Shown here piece after piece: positions 1 through 9,784 of a stretch of DNA of 26,487 nt. Position 1 is the stretch's first letter. Each line of letters starts with the position of its first letter. Where the stretch lies: contig MNCI01009454.1 in the NCBI GenBank assembly GCA_015680685.1, positions 17,742 through 44,228 on the forward strand, written 5' to 3'. Below the pieces are notes generated by a model. That model was not told the DNA's origin. It did not search any database and saw only the letters and a list, made by a program, of their open reading frames with translations. This stretch comes from Gnetum montanum (taxonomy: Eukaryota; Streptophyta; Gnetopsida; Gnetales; Gnetaceae). Position numbers and translations under genes: made by a program.

Positions 1-720
1 CTAATTCTATCTTTGTTCCATTTCTTGTCCCTAATACTATTTTGTTTCCTTATTCTTGCTTCATTTCTCTTTCAAAACTTCAATTTGCCTTGTTTTAGCT
101 TCCTTAAAATTTACTTTCCTATTTCTATTGCTATCTATTTTATTGTTGCTTACTGAAAATTCTTGTTTTTGGTTCTTGGAAATTGTTGTTCCCATTTATA
201 GTTTCAAAAATCTCTCTTCATGTTTACAGTTTCTAAAAATTCCTATTTAATTTAGTTTTAGATTTTATATATTACAATTTTAGTTTTCCTTTTATTGCAA
301 TTTTAGTGTTTTTTAAAAAATATATAATATATATATAATAAAAAATTAAAAAAATATAATGTGTGAATGTTTTTCTATTATCTTTAATATTTATAATTTT
401 GTAGTAATTTTTATTATTTTATTAAAATTTTTTATATTTCTTGTTACTTTTGATTTTATGAGCTAACCTCTCCATAGAGCAACTCAACAGAGAGCTTTTA
501 CTCTTGCCCTTAATTGACCAGCTACTTGTCATTTCACTATAAGAAAACAAAGAGCTTGTGATTTTGATGTTATATCCCTAGAAGAATTTAAACTAGGATA
601 GCAGCCAATCAATCCTTAGGTCCCTTAGTGAGCAACCATTTTAACTTCACAAACTATCACAATATTTCGAAATCACTTCACAACATAAATTTGTTTTTCA
701 ATCCCACAATGCCTACTAGT
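1..720. other. AT-rich flank without a recognisable gene
   Basis: The first 480 bases are T-rich and then very AT-rich, with a low-complexity AT stretch near 310-440. I see no coding region with family resemblance. Bases 480-720 could include the untranslated leader or extreme N-terminus of the gag that follows, but no convincing LTR end or primer-binding site was found, so the 5' boundary of the first gypsy element is unresolved. Confidence 0.5.
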
Positions 721-729
721 GATGCCTAC

Positions 730-1860
730 TAACATATACAATGTTTTGAAACCTTAGTAGGCATCCATAACATTATCCAAAATGACATAGCATGTAGGGT
801 CTTTGTGATAACTTTTAGGATCAAAGCTACCTAATATTTCTTAATTTACCCTAATGTCTCTATCATCTCATAGTAAGAGTTTAAAAATAATTTCCTATTT
901 CAATTCAATAAGTTCACTAGCCCTACCTTAGCATTAAGCAATTTCATAAATCTAAGAAAACTACTTGGGGAAAACATCCATGATTACAATCTAAGATTCC
1001 TTCATCAACTTGCTTATGTGCCAAATGAGATGCATTTGCAACCTGATGGTATCCTCAATTTCTACCTCTCTACCATTGACCCATTCTTCACCTATGTCAT
1101 TAAGTTCAATCCGAACACTATGGAAACATAAGGAGCAATGGCTAAAGCTATTGAGTTAGAACAAATTTCCTTGATAAATAGCATACTTACTCAATTTGGA
1201 ATGGTGAATGTTAGTAATCCTATACCATCACAAGTTTTCCTAATGAATAATACTTTCTCGCAAACTTCCACTCCTCTTCAAATGACTCAACCTACAAGTA
1301 GCTATTTTCAAGGTCTCACATCCTCTTCATTTTTACCACCAAATATTGATTTAAGTGACGATCAATCAAAAGCTTTGATCCAATCTATCATAAATCCAAA
1401 TGGAATATCTAATCCTAATGCATCTACTTGTCAAATAAAAAACCAAATAACACAAATATTAACTTCACTTCAAAAGATTTGCAATGAAGTAATTGAATTA
1501 AAGTGAAATAACAATAAAACTACTATACAGTTTAAAAAATTAAGCACATCAATCAATAATGATTATTATTGTCTTCATAACACTAGGCAACATTTTGAGA
1601 AAACGTGTCCTCAATTTCTAGCATTATATGGTGACAATGCCCAAAGTCAAGAAAATGGGAAAACCCCAATTATGGTCTTGAACATACCTCATGAAACAAA
1701 AAATGAAGAAGTTTCCTCGTTTGAACAAGTCATGGTAAGTGATCCCAGCCCACATAACACTCGCTACTGTAGACTTAGCGATGTTATGAACACCACACAA
1801 CAACAAACTAGGAATAATCCTTATACTTCTCCAAACAGAAGAGTTCTTAGTTAAAACAAC
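730..1860 (+). pseudogene. gag remnant of element 1
   Basis: One reading frame runs with few stops from about 730 to 1852. The first 130 or so codons have the alternating hydrophobic and aromatic pattern of a retrotransposon capsid, including phrases such as YDLLH-like leucine segments downstream and an FLHQLAYVPNEMH stretch near 1003-1041. Near 1570-1608 the frame reads C-x-H-x4-H-x4-C, a shortened version of the plant gypsy zinc knuckle, one residue short between the first two ligands. In-frame stops occur, for example TAA before 1138 and TGA at 1504. The protein would have packaged element RNA in cytoplasmic particles. The frame is interrupted by the solo LTR starting at 1889 and resumes after 2819. 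Confidence 0.75.
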
Positions 1861-1888
1861 ACAAATAATCAAATTGGATCATCTGAAG

Positions 1889-2819
1889 TGATGAGTGGCC
1901 AGATACCCCTACACTCAACCATATGAATACGAGTGTTTCACGCAAGAAATAGTTAAACTCCGTAGACAGGCTAGTTGTGGTATCTAGATAGTTACTCGTT
2001 GGTCGTAGTTCGCTATCTTTCCACCTGGACTAGTAATTGCTTTGTCATGTATGGTTTAGTCCAAAGTGAGGTGTATGATATGTTCCTAACTAATGCTACT
2101 CATAAAGGTAATGGAAAATAACTTTAAGTAAGCTAAGAGGAAAAGCGAGAGAGGAAGCTAAGCTAAGAGGAGAGAGGGGAAGAGAGTCTAGACTAGCCTA
2201 AGTGCGATGAGCATTCATTCCTTAATCATCCGTACACATCTTAGACCTTGTGAAAAACTACCATTGGGATTACCAAGTGCATGGCCTAGGTACGCTACTG
2301 GGATACCAAGTAGTCACACTTAAATACTCATGATTAAGTCATACTCATTCCACGTTTAAAGAGTTTAGGGTGAAGACATATTAACTACGAAAGTAATAAA
2401 TAACAGTAACAATTAAATAATTAAACTAAGTGAATGCTACAATGATGAAGTAATCTTAATCTTTATTTCTGGTCATGTGCATGTCCAAGTACGTCACACT
2501 CAAATAAAGGATGCTGTACAATAACAATCACTACACTGCGGGCATGCATTGAGAAATAATTCTAACTCTAAGAAGGAAAAACTACAAGAGTTTGGGTAAG
2601 GGACTAAGAACTAATGTGGAAACCAAGGGCACCGCCTCTTATTTATAAGCAAGAAGACAAGCCACGATATCGCGTCAGGTCATGATATCGGGTATTCGAT
2701 ATCAACGGTTTGATATCGGGACTCATTAGATAACAGGGGCCTGATATCGGGGGTTCGATAATGGGACTCATCATATAACAGGGGTTCGATAACAGGACCT
2801 GATAGACCATGACTCATCA
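1889..2819 (-). mobile_element. Solo LTR of a Tat/Athila-like gypsy family, inserted in gag
   Basis: The segment starts TGATGAGTGG and ends ACTCATCA, matching the ends of the paired LTRs at 15242-16115 and 23233-24066, and it aligns with them throughout. Read on the minus strand it holds a GATATC-rich U3, a TATA box near 2637-2650 and an AATAAA signal near 2462-2467. Flanking five-base words are TGAAG (1884-1888) and TCAAG (2820-2824), a target duplication with one mismatch. The host gag/protease frame continues on both sides. No internal sequence remains, so it is best explained by recombination between the two LTRs of a full insertion. Confidence 0.88.
2637..2808 (-). promoter_or_regulatory. 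U3 promoter of the solo LTR: TATA box plus GATATC array
   Basis: On the minus strand a TATAAATAAG-type box (2641-2650) lies about 16 bp downstream of a GATATC box at 2666-2671. Further intact GATATC boxes start at 2684, 2698, 2712 and 2743, and decayed ones at about 2757, 2788 and 2801. Spacings are 18, 14, 14, 31, 14, 31 and 13. The last four boxes sit in two copies of a roughly 45-bp tandem unit (about 2712-2800). The role as promoter is inferred from position in the LTR. Confidence 0.7.
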
Positions 2820-3534
2820 TCAAGCAAATGTCCCACAATGACCAAACTCTCCTTCTATACTTAGAAGAACTTCACCTCAACAAGAAGCCAAAGATGAACA
2901 TAAGACTTATGATCTAGTTGAAGATTTCAAAAGGGTTAAAGCCAATATTTCAATGTATGATCTCTTACATATTAATGAAATGAAAGATGTGATCCAAAAG
3001 ACAGTTCAAATACTTGAGACCAATAAATAAAAATCTTCAATGATTAAAAGGCAAGTTTATTTTGCAAAAAGCCCTAATGCTTTATCAATACAAAACTCAA
3101 ACAATTTTATGCCTAATAAGAAAGGTCAAACACCTTTCTTAACTACTTTGGTTATTTTGGGAAAAAATGTTCATAATTGCTTAATGGATTTTAGAGAAAT
3201 TGTTAGTGTCATGACACTTGAGGTATGTAAAACATTAGGAGCACAAATGCTACCACAAGCAAAAAGTGTGATACAACTTGATGGATCTAATGTACATGTG
3301 GTAGGATCATTAAAAGAAGTAAAAGTACAACTTATACAATACCCTACTTTTGCATGCTATACAGATATTTTAGTAGTTGATATGTCACCTGCTTATGGTG
3401 TGCTTTTATATAGGACTTTTGGATCCAAGTTTGGGGGCTTCTTTAGGTCAAATTTCTCAGAATTATTAATTCCTATCAAAGGAAAATCTGAATACATGGT
3501 TATACCAAGAGAACCTTTTATAAACAAGTGGTAA
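2820..3534 (+). pseudogene. gag C-terminus and aspartic protease remnant of element 1
   Basis: From about 2878 a frame carries the linker motif YDLVEDFKRVKANISMYDLL that typically precedes protease in plant Tat-like elements. The protease domain follows from about 3118 to 3534, matching the retropepsin pattern up to the conserved strand after ILVVDMSPAYGVLLYR. The catalytic triplet, normally D-T/S-G, reads D-F-R at 3187-3195, so the glycine needed for the active-site turn is gone and the enzyme is dead. The enzyme would have cut the Gag-Pol polyprotein. The frame closes with TAA after the conserved tail at 3532-3534. Confidence 0.8.
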
Positions 3535-3916
3535 CAACTTTTGATCAATAGAATAAATCTCTAAAAAATCAAAGTATCAATCTTTTTGTTGGAGTTGTTA
3601 AGTTAGGACTTGGTGAATATCTTATGAATGATGATGTAAGTGAGACTTTAGGCATAAACCCTTTTTCTTACACATATTCCACATAACATTACCAAGCTTT
3701 TATAGAGTGTGATGAAGTTTATGAAGATAATTTACCATATCACTAGCATGATGGAAGAATATTTCTTTTTGGTGACCCACTATCATTACAAAATGATAAG
3801 GATATAAATGAGATTCTAACCAATAAAATATTAAAAGATGAGCCAAATTTTGATGATGATCATTGTTACCTTAATCAATGAGTTAATTTTTCAAATTTTA
3901 CTAACTTAAACACTTA
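3535..3916 (+). other. Interdomain spacer of element 1
   Basis: This stretch separates protease from the extra RNase H. Partial reading frames continue on the plus strand, with acidic, aspartate-rich runs near 3690-3880 and scattered stops, but I recognise no domain in it. Confidence 0.4.
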
Positions 3917-4290
3917 AATACTAAGAGTGGATGATGCCTCTTCTAAGAAAGGATGTGGAGCAGGAATAATGCTCGTACCTCTTGGTGAAAATCTTATCCT
4001 TAAAGCTATTAATTTCACACAACATATGACTAACAACATGGTTGAATATAAAGCACTTATACATGGGATCAAGCTAGCTCAATAATATAACTTATCCAAA
4101 CTTAAGATTTATAGTGACTCTCAACTAGTAGTAAATCAAGTTAATGGAATCTTTGATGATAAAAATGTCACCATGAAAGCATATAAAGCTTATATTCTTA
4201 AACATTTTAAAAAGTTTGAACACATAACCATTGAACATATATTAAGAGAAGAAAATTATGTCCTCTATGCACTAGCCTAAATGGCCACTA
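3917..4290 (+). pseudogene. Additional RNase H domain (archaeal-like, aRNH) of element 1
   Basis: The frame reads VDDASSKKGCGAGIMLV, then NNMVEYKALIHGIKLA, then LKIYSDSQLVVNQVNG, then a C-terminal segment EHILREENYVLYALA. These are the four conserved blocks of archaeal/plant-type RNase H: first D, E in the VEY motif, D in the YSDSQ motif, and normally a final D in an ADALA motif. The first three acidic residues are present; the last reads Y. One in-frame TAA follows GIKLA and looks like a decayed CAA. RNase H removes RNA from the RNA:DNA hybrid during reverse transcription. It lies upstream of reverse transcriptase, unlike the usual Tat arrangement in which the second RNase H follows the first. 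Confidence 0.82.
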
Positions 4291-4640
4291 CTTTGGATGT
4301 CCCTTTTAAACAAAATGCTTGGAATTTAGAAATTATTATTGAAAAAGTTAAGTCTTATTCTATTTTTGATAATGTCTTTTTTTTTCCAATTATTTAATGA
4401 TGATAATAATGTTTGTAAATTTTTATTTTTAGAAGGAGAATTTAGTGATCAAGAAGATATATCAAAGGATGTTATATTCTTAAATAAAATATCTCCTAAA
4501 ATAGTAGCTAGGGAAGCATTATTTGATGACTTACATACGAAAACTGTAGAGTTATCTAAAAATACTAATTGGCAAATGTTAGCTAAAACTAAAATAATTT
4601 AAATTCAAAAGAAAGAATGACAATACACTATTAAAATAGG
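4291..4640 (+). other. Spacer between aRNH and reverse transcriptase
   Basis: A partial frame (4339-4602) continues the polyprotein with an acidic, poorly conserved stretch that I cannot assign to a domain. It probably links the extra RNase H to reverse transcriptase. Confidence 0.45.
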
Positions 4641-5340
4641 AGTTTGTTTACGTCGAGATGAAAAACAAAGCTTGGTTGAATTGCTACATGAGTTTAATGA
4701 TGTTTTGGCTTGAACTTATTAAGATCTTAGAACTTTTAATCTATTAGTGATGACACATACAATCACCCTTAGCCTAGAAATGAAACCATTTAGACAAAAA
4801 ATTAGACCCACAAATCCCAAGATTGAAGCCCTAATGAAAGCAGAAATTGCCAAGCTCTTAGAATCCAAGATTATTTACCTCATGAGACATTCAACTTGGA
4901 TATCAAACTTAGTGCCTATTAGGAAATGAACTAGCCAATTAAGGTTATGTATTGATTTTTGTAACCTTAATACTTCTTACATTAAGGATAATTATCCATT
5001 CCCTCTTATGGAAGAGCTATTGCAAATCATGAATGGTGCTCAAATGTATTCCATTTTAGATGGATACTCAAGATATAATCAAATCTTAGTGAGTAAGAAA
5101 GATTAGTATAAATGTGCTTTTACAATAAACTGGGGAACTTTTGAATTTTCTACAATGTCCTTTGGTCTCATAAACATTGGTTCTACCTTTCAAAGAGATA
5201 TGGATAAAACTTTTGAGGGGCTAATTAGGAAGTGCATTATTATTTACCTAGATGATTTAAGCATTTTCTCCAAAGATCGGGGTACACACCTTAGAGACCT
5301 TATAAATAATTTTATAGGATGTAGATGATTTGACATCACT
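4641..5340 (+). pseudogene. Reverse transcriptase remnant of element 1
   Basis: The frame opens with the leader LVELLHEFNDVLA typical of gypsy RT, continues through the proline-rich entry KPFRQKIRPTNPKIEALMK, the palm motif SILDGYSRYNQI with its aspartate, and the catalytic YLDD box at 5245-5256 followed by LSIFSKD. Family members usually read Y-V/I/M/L-D-D here, so the active site itself survives. Stops replace expected residues: TGA at about 4927 where arginine is plausible (CGA) and TAG at 5104 where glutamine is expected. Past 5290 a frameshift interrupts the thumb region before the RNase H linker resumes at about 5345. Confidence 0.88.
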
Positions 5341-5344
5341 TTGA

Positions 5345-5995
5345 ATGCAAAATATATATATCTTTGGTGTTCAAAGTGGTAAATTTATTAGTTATATAGT
5401 AACTAAAGAGGGGATTAAGATTAATCCTAAGTGGGTAAATGCAATTTTAGAAGTACCTTATCCTTTATCTAAGACTGATCTAAGGGCTTTCTTTGGAAAA
5501 ATTAATTTTGTTAGACAATTTATTACTATCTATGCTGAATTGGTTAGACCATTAAATGAGATGCTTATGAAAGATAGTAATATGCACTAGACAGACGAAA
5601 GAAATAATGCTTTCCTTGCTATTAAAGAGGCCATTATAGATGCCCTTATCTTAGCTTCTCCTTGGTATGAAAATGATTTCCTCTTATATGCTTTTTCTAG
5701 TGATGTTACTACTACTGCTATCTTAATGCAAGATGTAGTTGATCAAGGTGAGAGACCCATAGCTTTCATGTCTACATCTTTAAAGAATGTAGAATTAAAA
5801 TACTCACATGTAGAGAAGCAATTGTATTCTGTGATAAAAACCTTAAAGAAATTTCATCACTATTTGTTAAACACAAAGGTTTTTGTCATTGTCCCTGATC
5901 CAACCACCATTTCTTTAGCTAAATTACAAGATCCTAGCAAAAAACATGCTAAATGGGTTATGAACTTGCAAGAGTTTGATATTCAATCTTGCTAA
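5345..5995 (+). pseudogene. Usual RNase H (gRNH) remnant of element 1
   Basis: The linker KEGIKINPKWVNAILEVP leads into the conserved FFGKINFVRQFI connection. The RNase H block follows with YAFSSDVTTTAIL, IAFMSTSLKNVELKYSHVEK and AKWVMNLQEFDIQSC. The first block lacks the clear catalytic TDAS signature, as in many Tat elements where the original RNase H has degenerated and a second one is present. A TAG at about 5588 replaces the tryptophan expected before the SDE-like motif. The domain ends where a short duplication begins. Confidence 0.82.
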
Positions 5996-6067
5996 AGCTA
6001 ATCTTCAAATCCTCAACTTTAGGAACTAGTCTTGCTAAGCTAATCTTCAAATCCTCAACTTTAGGAA
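5987..6067. repeat. 39-bp direct duplication at the RNase H/integrase junction
   Basis: Bases 5987-6025 are repeated at 6030-6067 with one base deleted, separated by CTAG. The copy lengths are 39 and 38. It changes spacing and frame in the linker between RNase H and integrase, so it arose after or during decay of the element. Confidence 0.85.
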
Positions 6068-6082
6068 ATTGCAATGCATCCA

Positions 6083-7439
6083 AAGATAAAGAATCAATCC
6101 CCCTTCACATATTGTCCATTGATGGGGAGAATGATATCCCATTTGCTCTCAACCGATTGCATGATCCATGGTATGATGATATTAAATTTTATTTAACCTT
6201 CCATCATTGTCCTTTGGATTTACCTAGATATAAAAGAAAGATTTTAGTATCGAAATGTTCTAAATATACTCTAATTAGTGGTGAACTATTTAGAAAGAAT
6301 TTCCAAGGAATATACCTTAAGTGTTTAAACTAAGAACAAGCTAATAATGCTTTAAAATAGCTCCAAAAAGAAGGACATATAGGATATTATTCGTTAGTTC
6401 ATAAAATCATGAGGGTTGGTCATTATCGGCCCACTATGATTAATGATGCTTACAACCTAGTTAAAACTTGTGCTCAATGTCAAATGTTCAAAGGTAAAGA
6501 TCCCAAGATTCAGCCCCTTTGTAGCCTATAATAGAAACCAAGCTATTTGCACAATGGGCTTTAGATTTTATTGGAGTGATTAATCGTCTATTTACTACCC
6601 TACACAAATTAATCTTAATAGCCATTGATTATTGCACACATTAGTTAGAAGTGAAAGCAACTAAAACCACATCATCTCATGAAGTTATTTGCTTTCTAGA
6701 AAATGATATAATCTCTAAATATGGGTATCCTTACGCTTTAGTAGTTGACAACAGACTTGCCCTCATGTACATAGAGTTTACAAATTGGGTTAGAGAGCAT
6801 AATGGTATTATCAAGGTTGTAACTAAATATTATCCACAAGGTAATGGTTTGGCTAAGTCCTCCAATAAAATTATATTAAATGGAATTAAAAATTTGATAG
6901 CCTAGAACCCATGAACTTGGCATGAATAAGTAAAATGCTTAGTTTGGATAGATAGGATTCATTATAAAGAATCAATCAAAAATACACCATATGATTTAGT
7001 GTAAGGACAAGAACAAGTATTGCTAATAAATTTGAAAATCCCTACATATCAGTTTTTCTTGGACTATTTACCAACTAACGAACATTTAATATGATGTACA
7101 TATGATATTTGAAATTTAGAGCTTAAAAGGGTCAAAGCAATGCAAAATCTATTTAGTCATTAACAAATTGTTAAAAAATGATTTGAAAAGAAATATGCAG
7201 CCAAAGTGTTTCAAGTAGGTGACTTGGTCCTTAAGAGAGATAGAGCATTTGGTCAAGTTGACCCTCAAACTAAGTTTTCTCCTCTGTGGTTAGGTTCATT
7301 CCAAGTTACAGATGTCATTGGCCCCAAGGTCTACAAAATTTTTGATTTGCAAGGATATAAATTAAATAAAAATTTTAATGCATTTTATCTAAAGCATTTA
7401 TACTCAAGTGCCCTATGTGGACACTTGGTAGATCCCTAG
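6083..7439 (+). pseudogene. Integrase remnant of element 1
   Basis: An N-terminal zinc-binding region is visible near 6376-6490, with histidines in EGHIGYYSLVHKIMRVGH and cysteines in KTCAQCQ. The core follows with WALDFIG (first catalytic D, near 6561), VVDNR (second D, near 6750) and GLAKSSNKI near 6846-6872, where family members have glutamate before the S/A-S-N-K motif; here the codon at 6855-6857 is AAG, lysine, so the DDE triad is broken. The C-terminal domain is well kept at 7206-7439, with FQVGDLVLKRDR, FSPLWLGSFQV and a GPKVYKI motif. Stops and shifts occur at about 6640, 6903-6925, 7003 and 7090-7165. The protein would have inserted the element cDNA into chromosomes. Confidence 0.87.
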
Positions 7440-7794
7440 TTTCATGCTTTCTTTCCCTTCACCATGCATTTCATTTGTATATAGTTGCATTTGCATATTT
7501 TTTTGTATTTCCATCATTTTCTCATGCATGTTAAGTCTATCATCATCCTTTTTTTAGCATATTGGATTTGGTTTATTTATGCTTTTCAAGATAAAGGTTT
7601 TATTAGTTATGGTGGATTATGGATGATAGGCTTTATGCTAACTTATGATGTTATCATCATGATCATGTGAATGTAGAATATTTGACTTTGGAGAATGGTT
7701 AGCCACAATCACTAGGTGACCTTGGAAAATTCCATTTTCCCTCTCATAAGCCCTAGCCCTCAAATGTGACGATCCATGGCTATCATGTGAGCAA
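7440..7794. other. Noncoding sequence after element 1 integrase
   Basis: T-rich sequence follows the last integrase codon. A 3' LTR and polypurine tract of element 1 would be expected here, but I see neither a convincing purine tract nor a matching copy of anything before 730. No gene is supported. Confidence 0.4.
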
Positions 7795-8285
7795 CAAGGT
7801 GAAGTGTGTTACTCTCCACTTGAGAGCAAGGTTAAGATCCTCTTCTTTTTCCAGAATCTCTCTTAAATGATCTAGAGTAGCATCTATCATGTCAGAAATT
7901 TCTATTTTAGCTTTCTTGAGCTTCAATTTATGCTTCCACTTACACAAATACTATTGCTGGCCTTCCCTAGAATTGTCACTGAACCACTCAAACATGCAAA
8001 GATTTGTAATGACATTTTAGGATTTTTGTTTCACCTTTTAGTGTTACCTCAAATTTAAGAGGCATAAATTGAATGCTCTTGTTCTTGGCCTCCTTCATGT
8101 AGCATTTTGGGAAGAAGATCCTTCTAGTTTCAATGTTACACTAGGTAATTTATACATTGCACACAAATTCCCAATCTTTTTTGAGAGTAGCAAAAATTAA
8201 ATCAAGATCATAAATAGTACTAGCAATGTCAAAGAACTTGGCTTGAATCACTTAAAAGAAATCCTACTCTCCTTCTTCTAATGAT
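7795..8285 (-). pseudogene. Degraded unrecognised ORF, coiled-coil-like end
   Basis: Read on the minus strand from about 8285, a frame gives about 90 codons with a few stops (for instance FFDIASTIYDLDLIFATLKK and IQFMPLKFEVTLKGETK). After a frameshift near 7990 a second block continues, with KLKLKKAKIEISDMIDATLD and LREILEKEEDLNLALKWR, a charged heptad-like stretch that suggests a coiled coil. I do not recognise the family. It sits between element 1 and the copia remnant and could be a piece of another transposon ORF. Stops are again mostly TAG/TAA/TGA at positions where Q or R would fit. Confidence 0.4.
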
Positions 8286-8366
8286 GAGTGCCTTTTCTGC
8301 AGAGTAAATGGTTGGCCTAACTTGTAGTAGTTTTTGTAGTAGTGGAAGTTGCCAATAGTAAAAAGG

Positions 8367-9412
8367 TCCACTCCACATCAAAAAGCGAATACTCCATAAA
8401 TTTTTTATTTTTAAAAAATACAAATATAATTATATAAAAATAAATCTTGATTTTTCAAGAAATCAAGTTTACCACTCAACATCAATCCCCTAAAAAGGAG
8501 ATTCCCTACTAACATGAGGAATGAGTCCTCGATCATGTAATGATACCCCTATCCCAACTGTTGGGTAAGAGGAATGTTTGGGGTGTAGCCTAGTGTCGCA
8601 AATACTCCACAACTTTTTTTTTTTAAAATGAAAATATAATTATATAAAAATAAAACTCAATTTTTGAGAAATCAACTTTACCACTTGACCTATAAAAATA
8701 AAACTTGATTTTGAGGAATGTTTGGGGTGTAGCCTAGTGTCGCCAATACTCTGCATCAAAAAGTGAATACTCCACAACATTTTTTTAAAAAAAATGAAAA
8801 TATAATTATATAAAAATAAAACTCAATTTTTGAGAAATCAAATTTACCACTCGACCTATAAAAATAAGACTTGATTTTTCCAGAAATCGAGTTTTCCACT
8901 CAACCTTGAAAAATAAAACTTGATTTTCCAAGGAATCAAGTTTACCACTTAACCTTGATCCCCTAAAAAGGAGATTCCCTACTAATGTGGGAAACAAGTC
9001 CCCAATCATGTATTGATGCCCCTACCCTGATCAATAGGAAAGAGGCATGTTTGGGGTGTAGCCCACTATCTCTCTATCTGGACAAAAAAGCAAGCCTCCC
9101 TCTCAAACTATCATAAAAGATCCTCAGATTGGTTGCTCACAACCTTTGAACAAACAAACCTTTCAAAATACTCCTGTGATTCAGAAGTAGAAGCCCTTTC
9201 GTCATGGCCACCCCACACCTCTTCTAGCACCACTGTGGGAAGTAATATTTGACCCATTTGACTTCTTTAATGTCAATTCCTCATATAGCCCATCGAGATA
9301 GTAATATTTGACCCATTTGACTTCTTTAATGTCAATTCCTCATATAGCCCATCGAGATCATCACCCAGGAAGTCAATGAACTTGCCTATTTTTGGCATTT
9401 TAACTCAAAAGG
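8367..9412. mobile_element. Unclassified insertion in the copia LTR, with internal repeats
   Basis: AAAAGG occurs on both sides (8361-8366 and 9407-9412), which could be a 6-bp target duplication. The left two thirds hold three degenerate repeats of about 170-300 bp (roughly 8385-8594, 8595-8765 and 8766-9064). Each has an AATACTCCACAA-like start, an A/T run, an inverted CTTGATTT...AAATCAAG hairpin motif and a TTTGGGGTGTAGCC block (8577, 8721, 9050). On the minus strand a short frame starts at an ATG at 9398 (MPKIGKFIDFLGDDLDGLYE) and a shifted acidic frame follows to about 9100. I do not recognise the element type; it may be a fragment of an LTR element read on the minus strand. Confidence 0.55.
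9241..9358. repeat. Perfect 59-bp tandem duplication
   Basis: Bases 9241-9299 and 9300-9358 are identical. Being adjacent and free of differences in an otherwise heavily mutated region, it is either a recent slippage or unequal-exchange event or an assembly error. It shifts the minus-strand frame that crosses it. Confidence 0.92.
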
Positions 9413-9694
9413 GAAATGAGAATGTTTCATGTTTATAATATTAGAATGTGACAATTTTGGGCATTATTCATAAGGGTTTTGTAACTGCAATGATCTTGCT
9501 TTGTAAAATGTCTACTTACTATTCACTTTATGTTAACTTTCCTATCCTCTTTCTACATTCTTTGGATGGTTTCCATTAACCTCCACTCAAGAATTGAATA
9601 GATAGGTACATTATGTAAACTTGCAAATGTAGATCTACAACAATCTTCTTTTGCCTAATTATATTTTCTTTTCCATTACTTTCCATTTTTGACA

Positions 9695-9706
9695 TAGTAT
9701 CAAAAC
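9695..9706 (+). other. Copia primer-binding site (initiator Met tRNA type)
   Basis: TAGTATCAAAAC immediately follows the LTR end GACA. It equals the standard copia site TGGTATCAGAGC with three G-to-A changes, and is followed by ATGGTTC as in many copia elements. Confidence 0.8.
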
Positions 9707-9784
9707 ATGGTTCTTTAATTTTTTGATTTGTAGATTCATTTTGTGAGTGTTCGATCATTTTATTGTTATAGGATTGTTTTCATA

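Larger units (their letters stand above)
730..7439 (+). mobile_element. Decayed Ty3/gypsy retrotransposon (element 1), ends not found
   Basis: Domains run in order on the plus strand: gag (about 730-1860), protease (about 2870-3534), an extra RNase H (about 3920-4285), reverse transcriptase (about 4640-5335), the usual RNase H (about 5400-5995) and integrase with its C-terminal domain (about 6083-7439). Integrase after RNase H identifies Ty3/gypsy rather than copia. The second RNase H and the degenerate usual RNase H resemble the Tat lineage. Many stops and frameshifts break every domain. A solo LTR of another family interrupts it at 1889-2819. I could not identify its own LTRs in the sequence before 730 or after 7439. 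Confidence 0.85.
8298..9694 (+). repeat. Copia 5' LTR, split by a 1 kb insertion
   Basis: Bases 8298-8366 match 12363-12427 of the 3' LTR (AGAGTAAATG through GAAGTTGCCAA), and 9413-9694 match about 12432-12716. The region between, 8367-9412, is absent from the 3' copy. The LTR ends with GACA directly before the primer site. Confidence 0.75.

Noticed and set aside
56-250. Hydrophobic 64-codon frame near the left edge
   Set aside because: It is poly-T-derived leucine and phenylalanine in low-complexity DNA, without start context or similarity to a known protein.
1-480. 5' LTR of element 1
   Set aside because: No matching copy was found after 7439, and no LTR ends or primer site are visible.
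8380-9064. Possible CRISPR-like or satellite array from the regular repeats
   Set aside because: Only three degenerate units of unequal length are present, with no uniform spacers, in a plant retroelement context.
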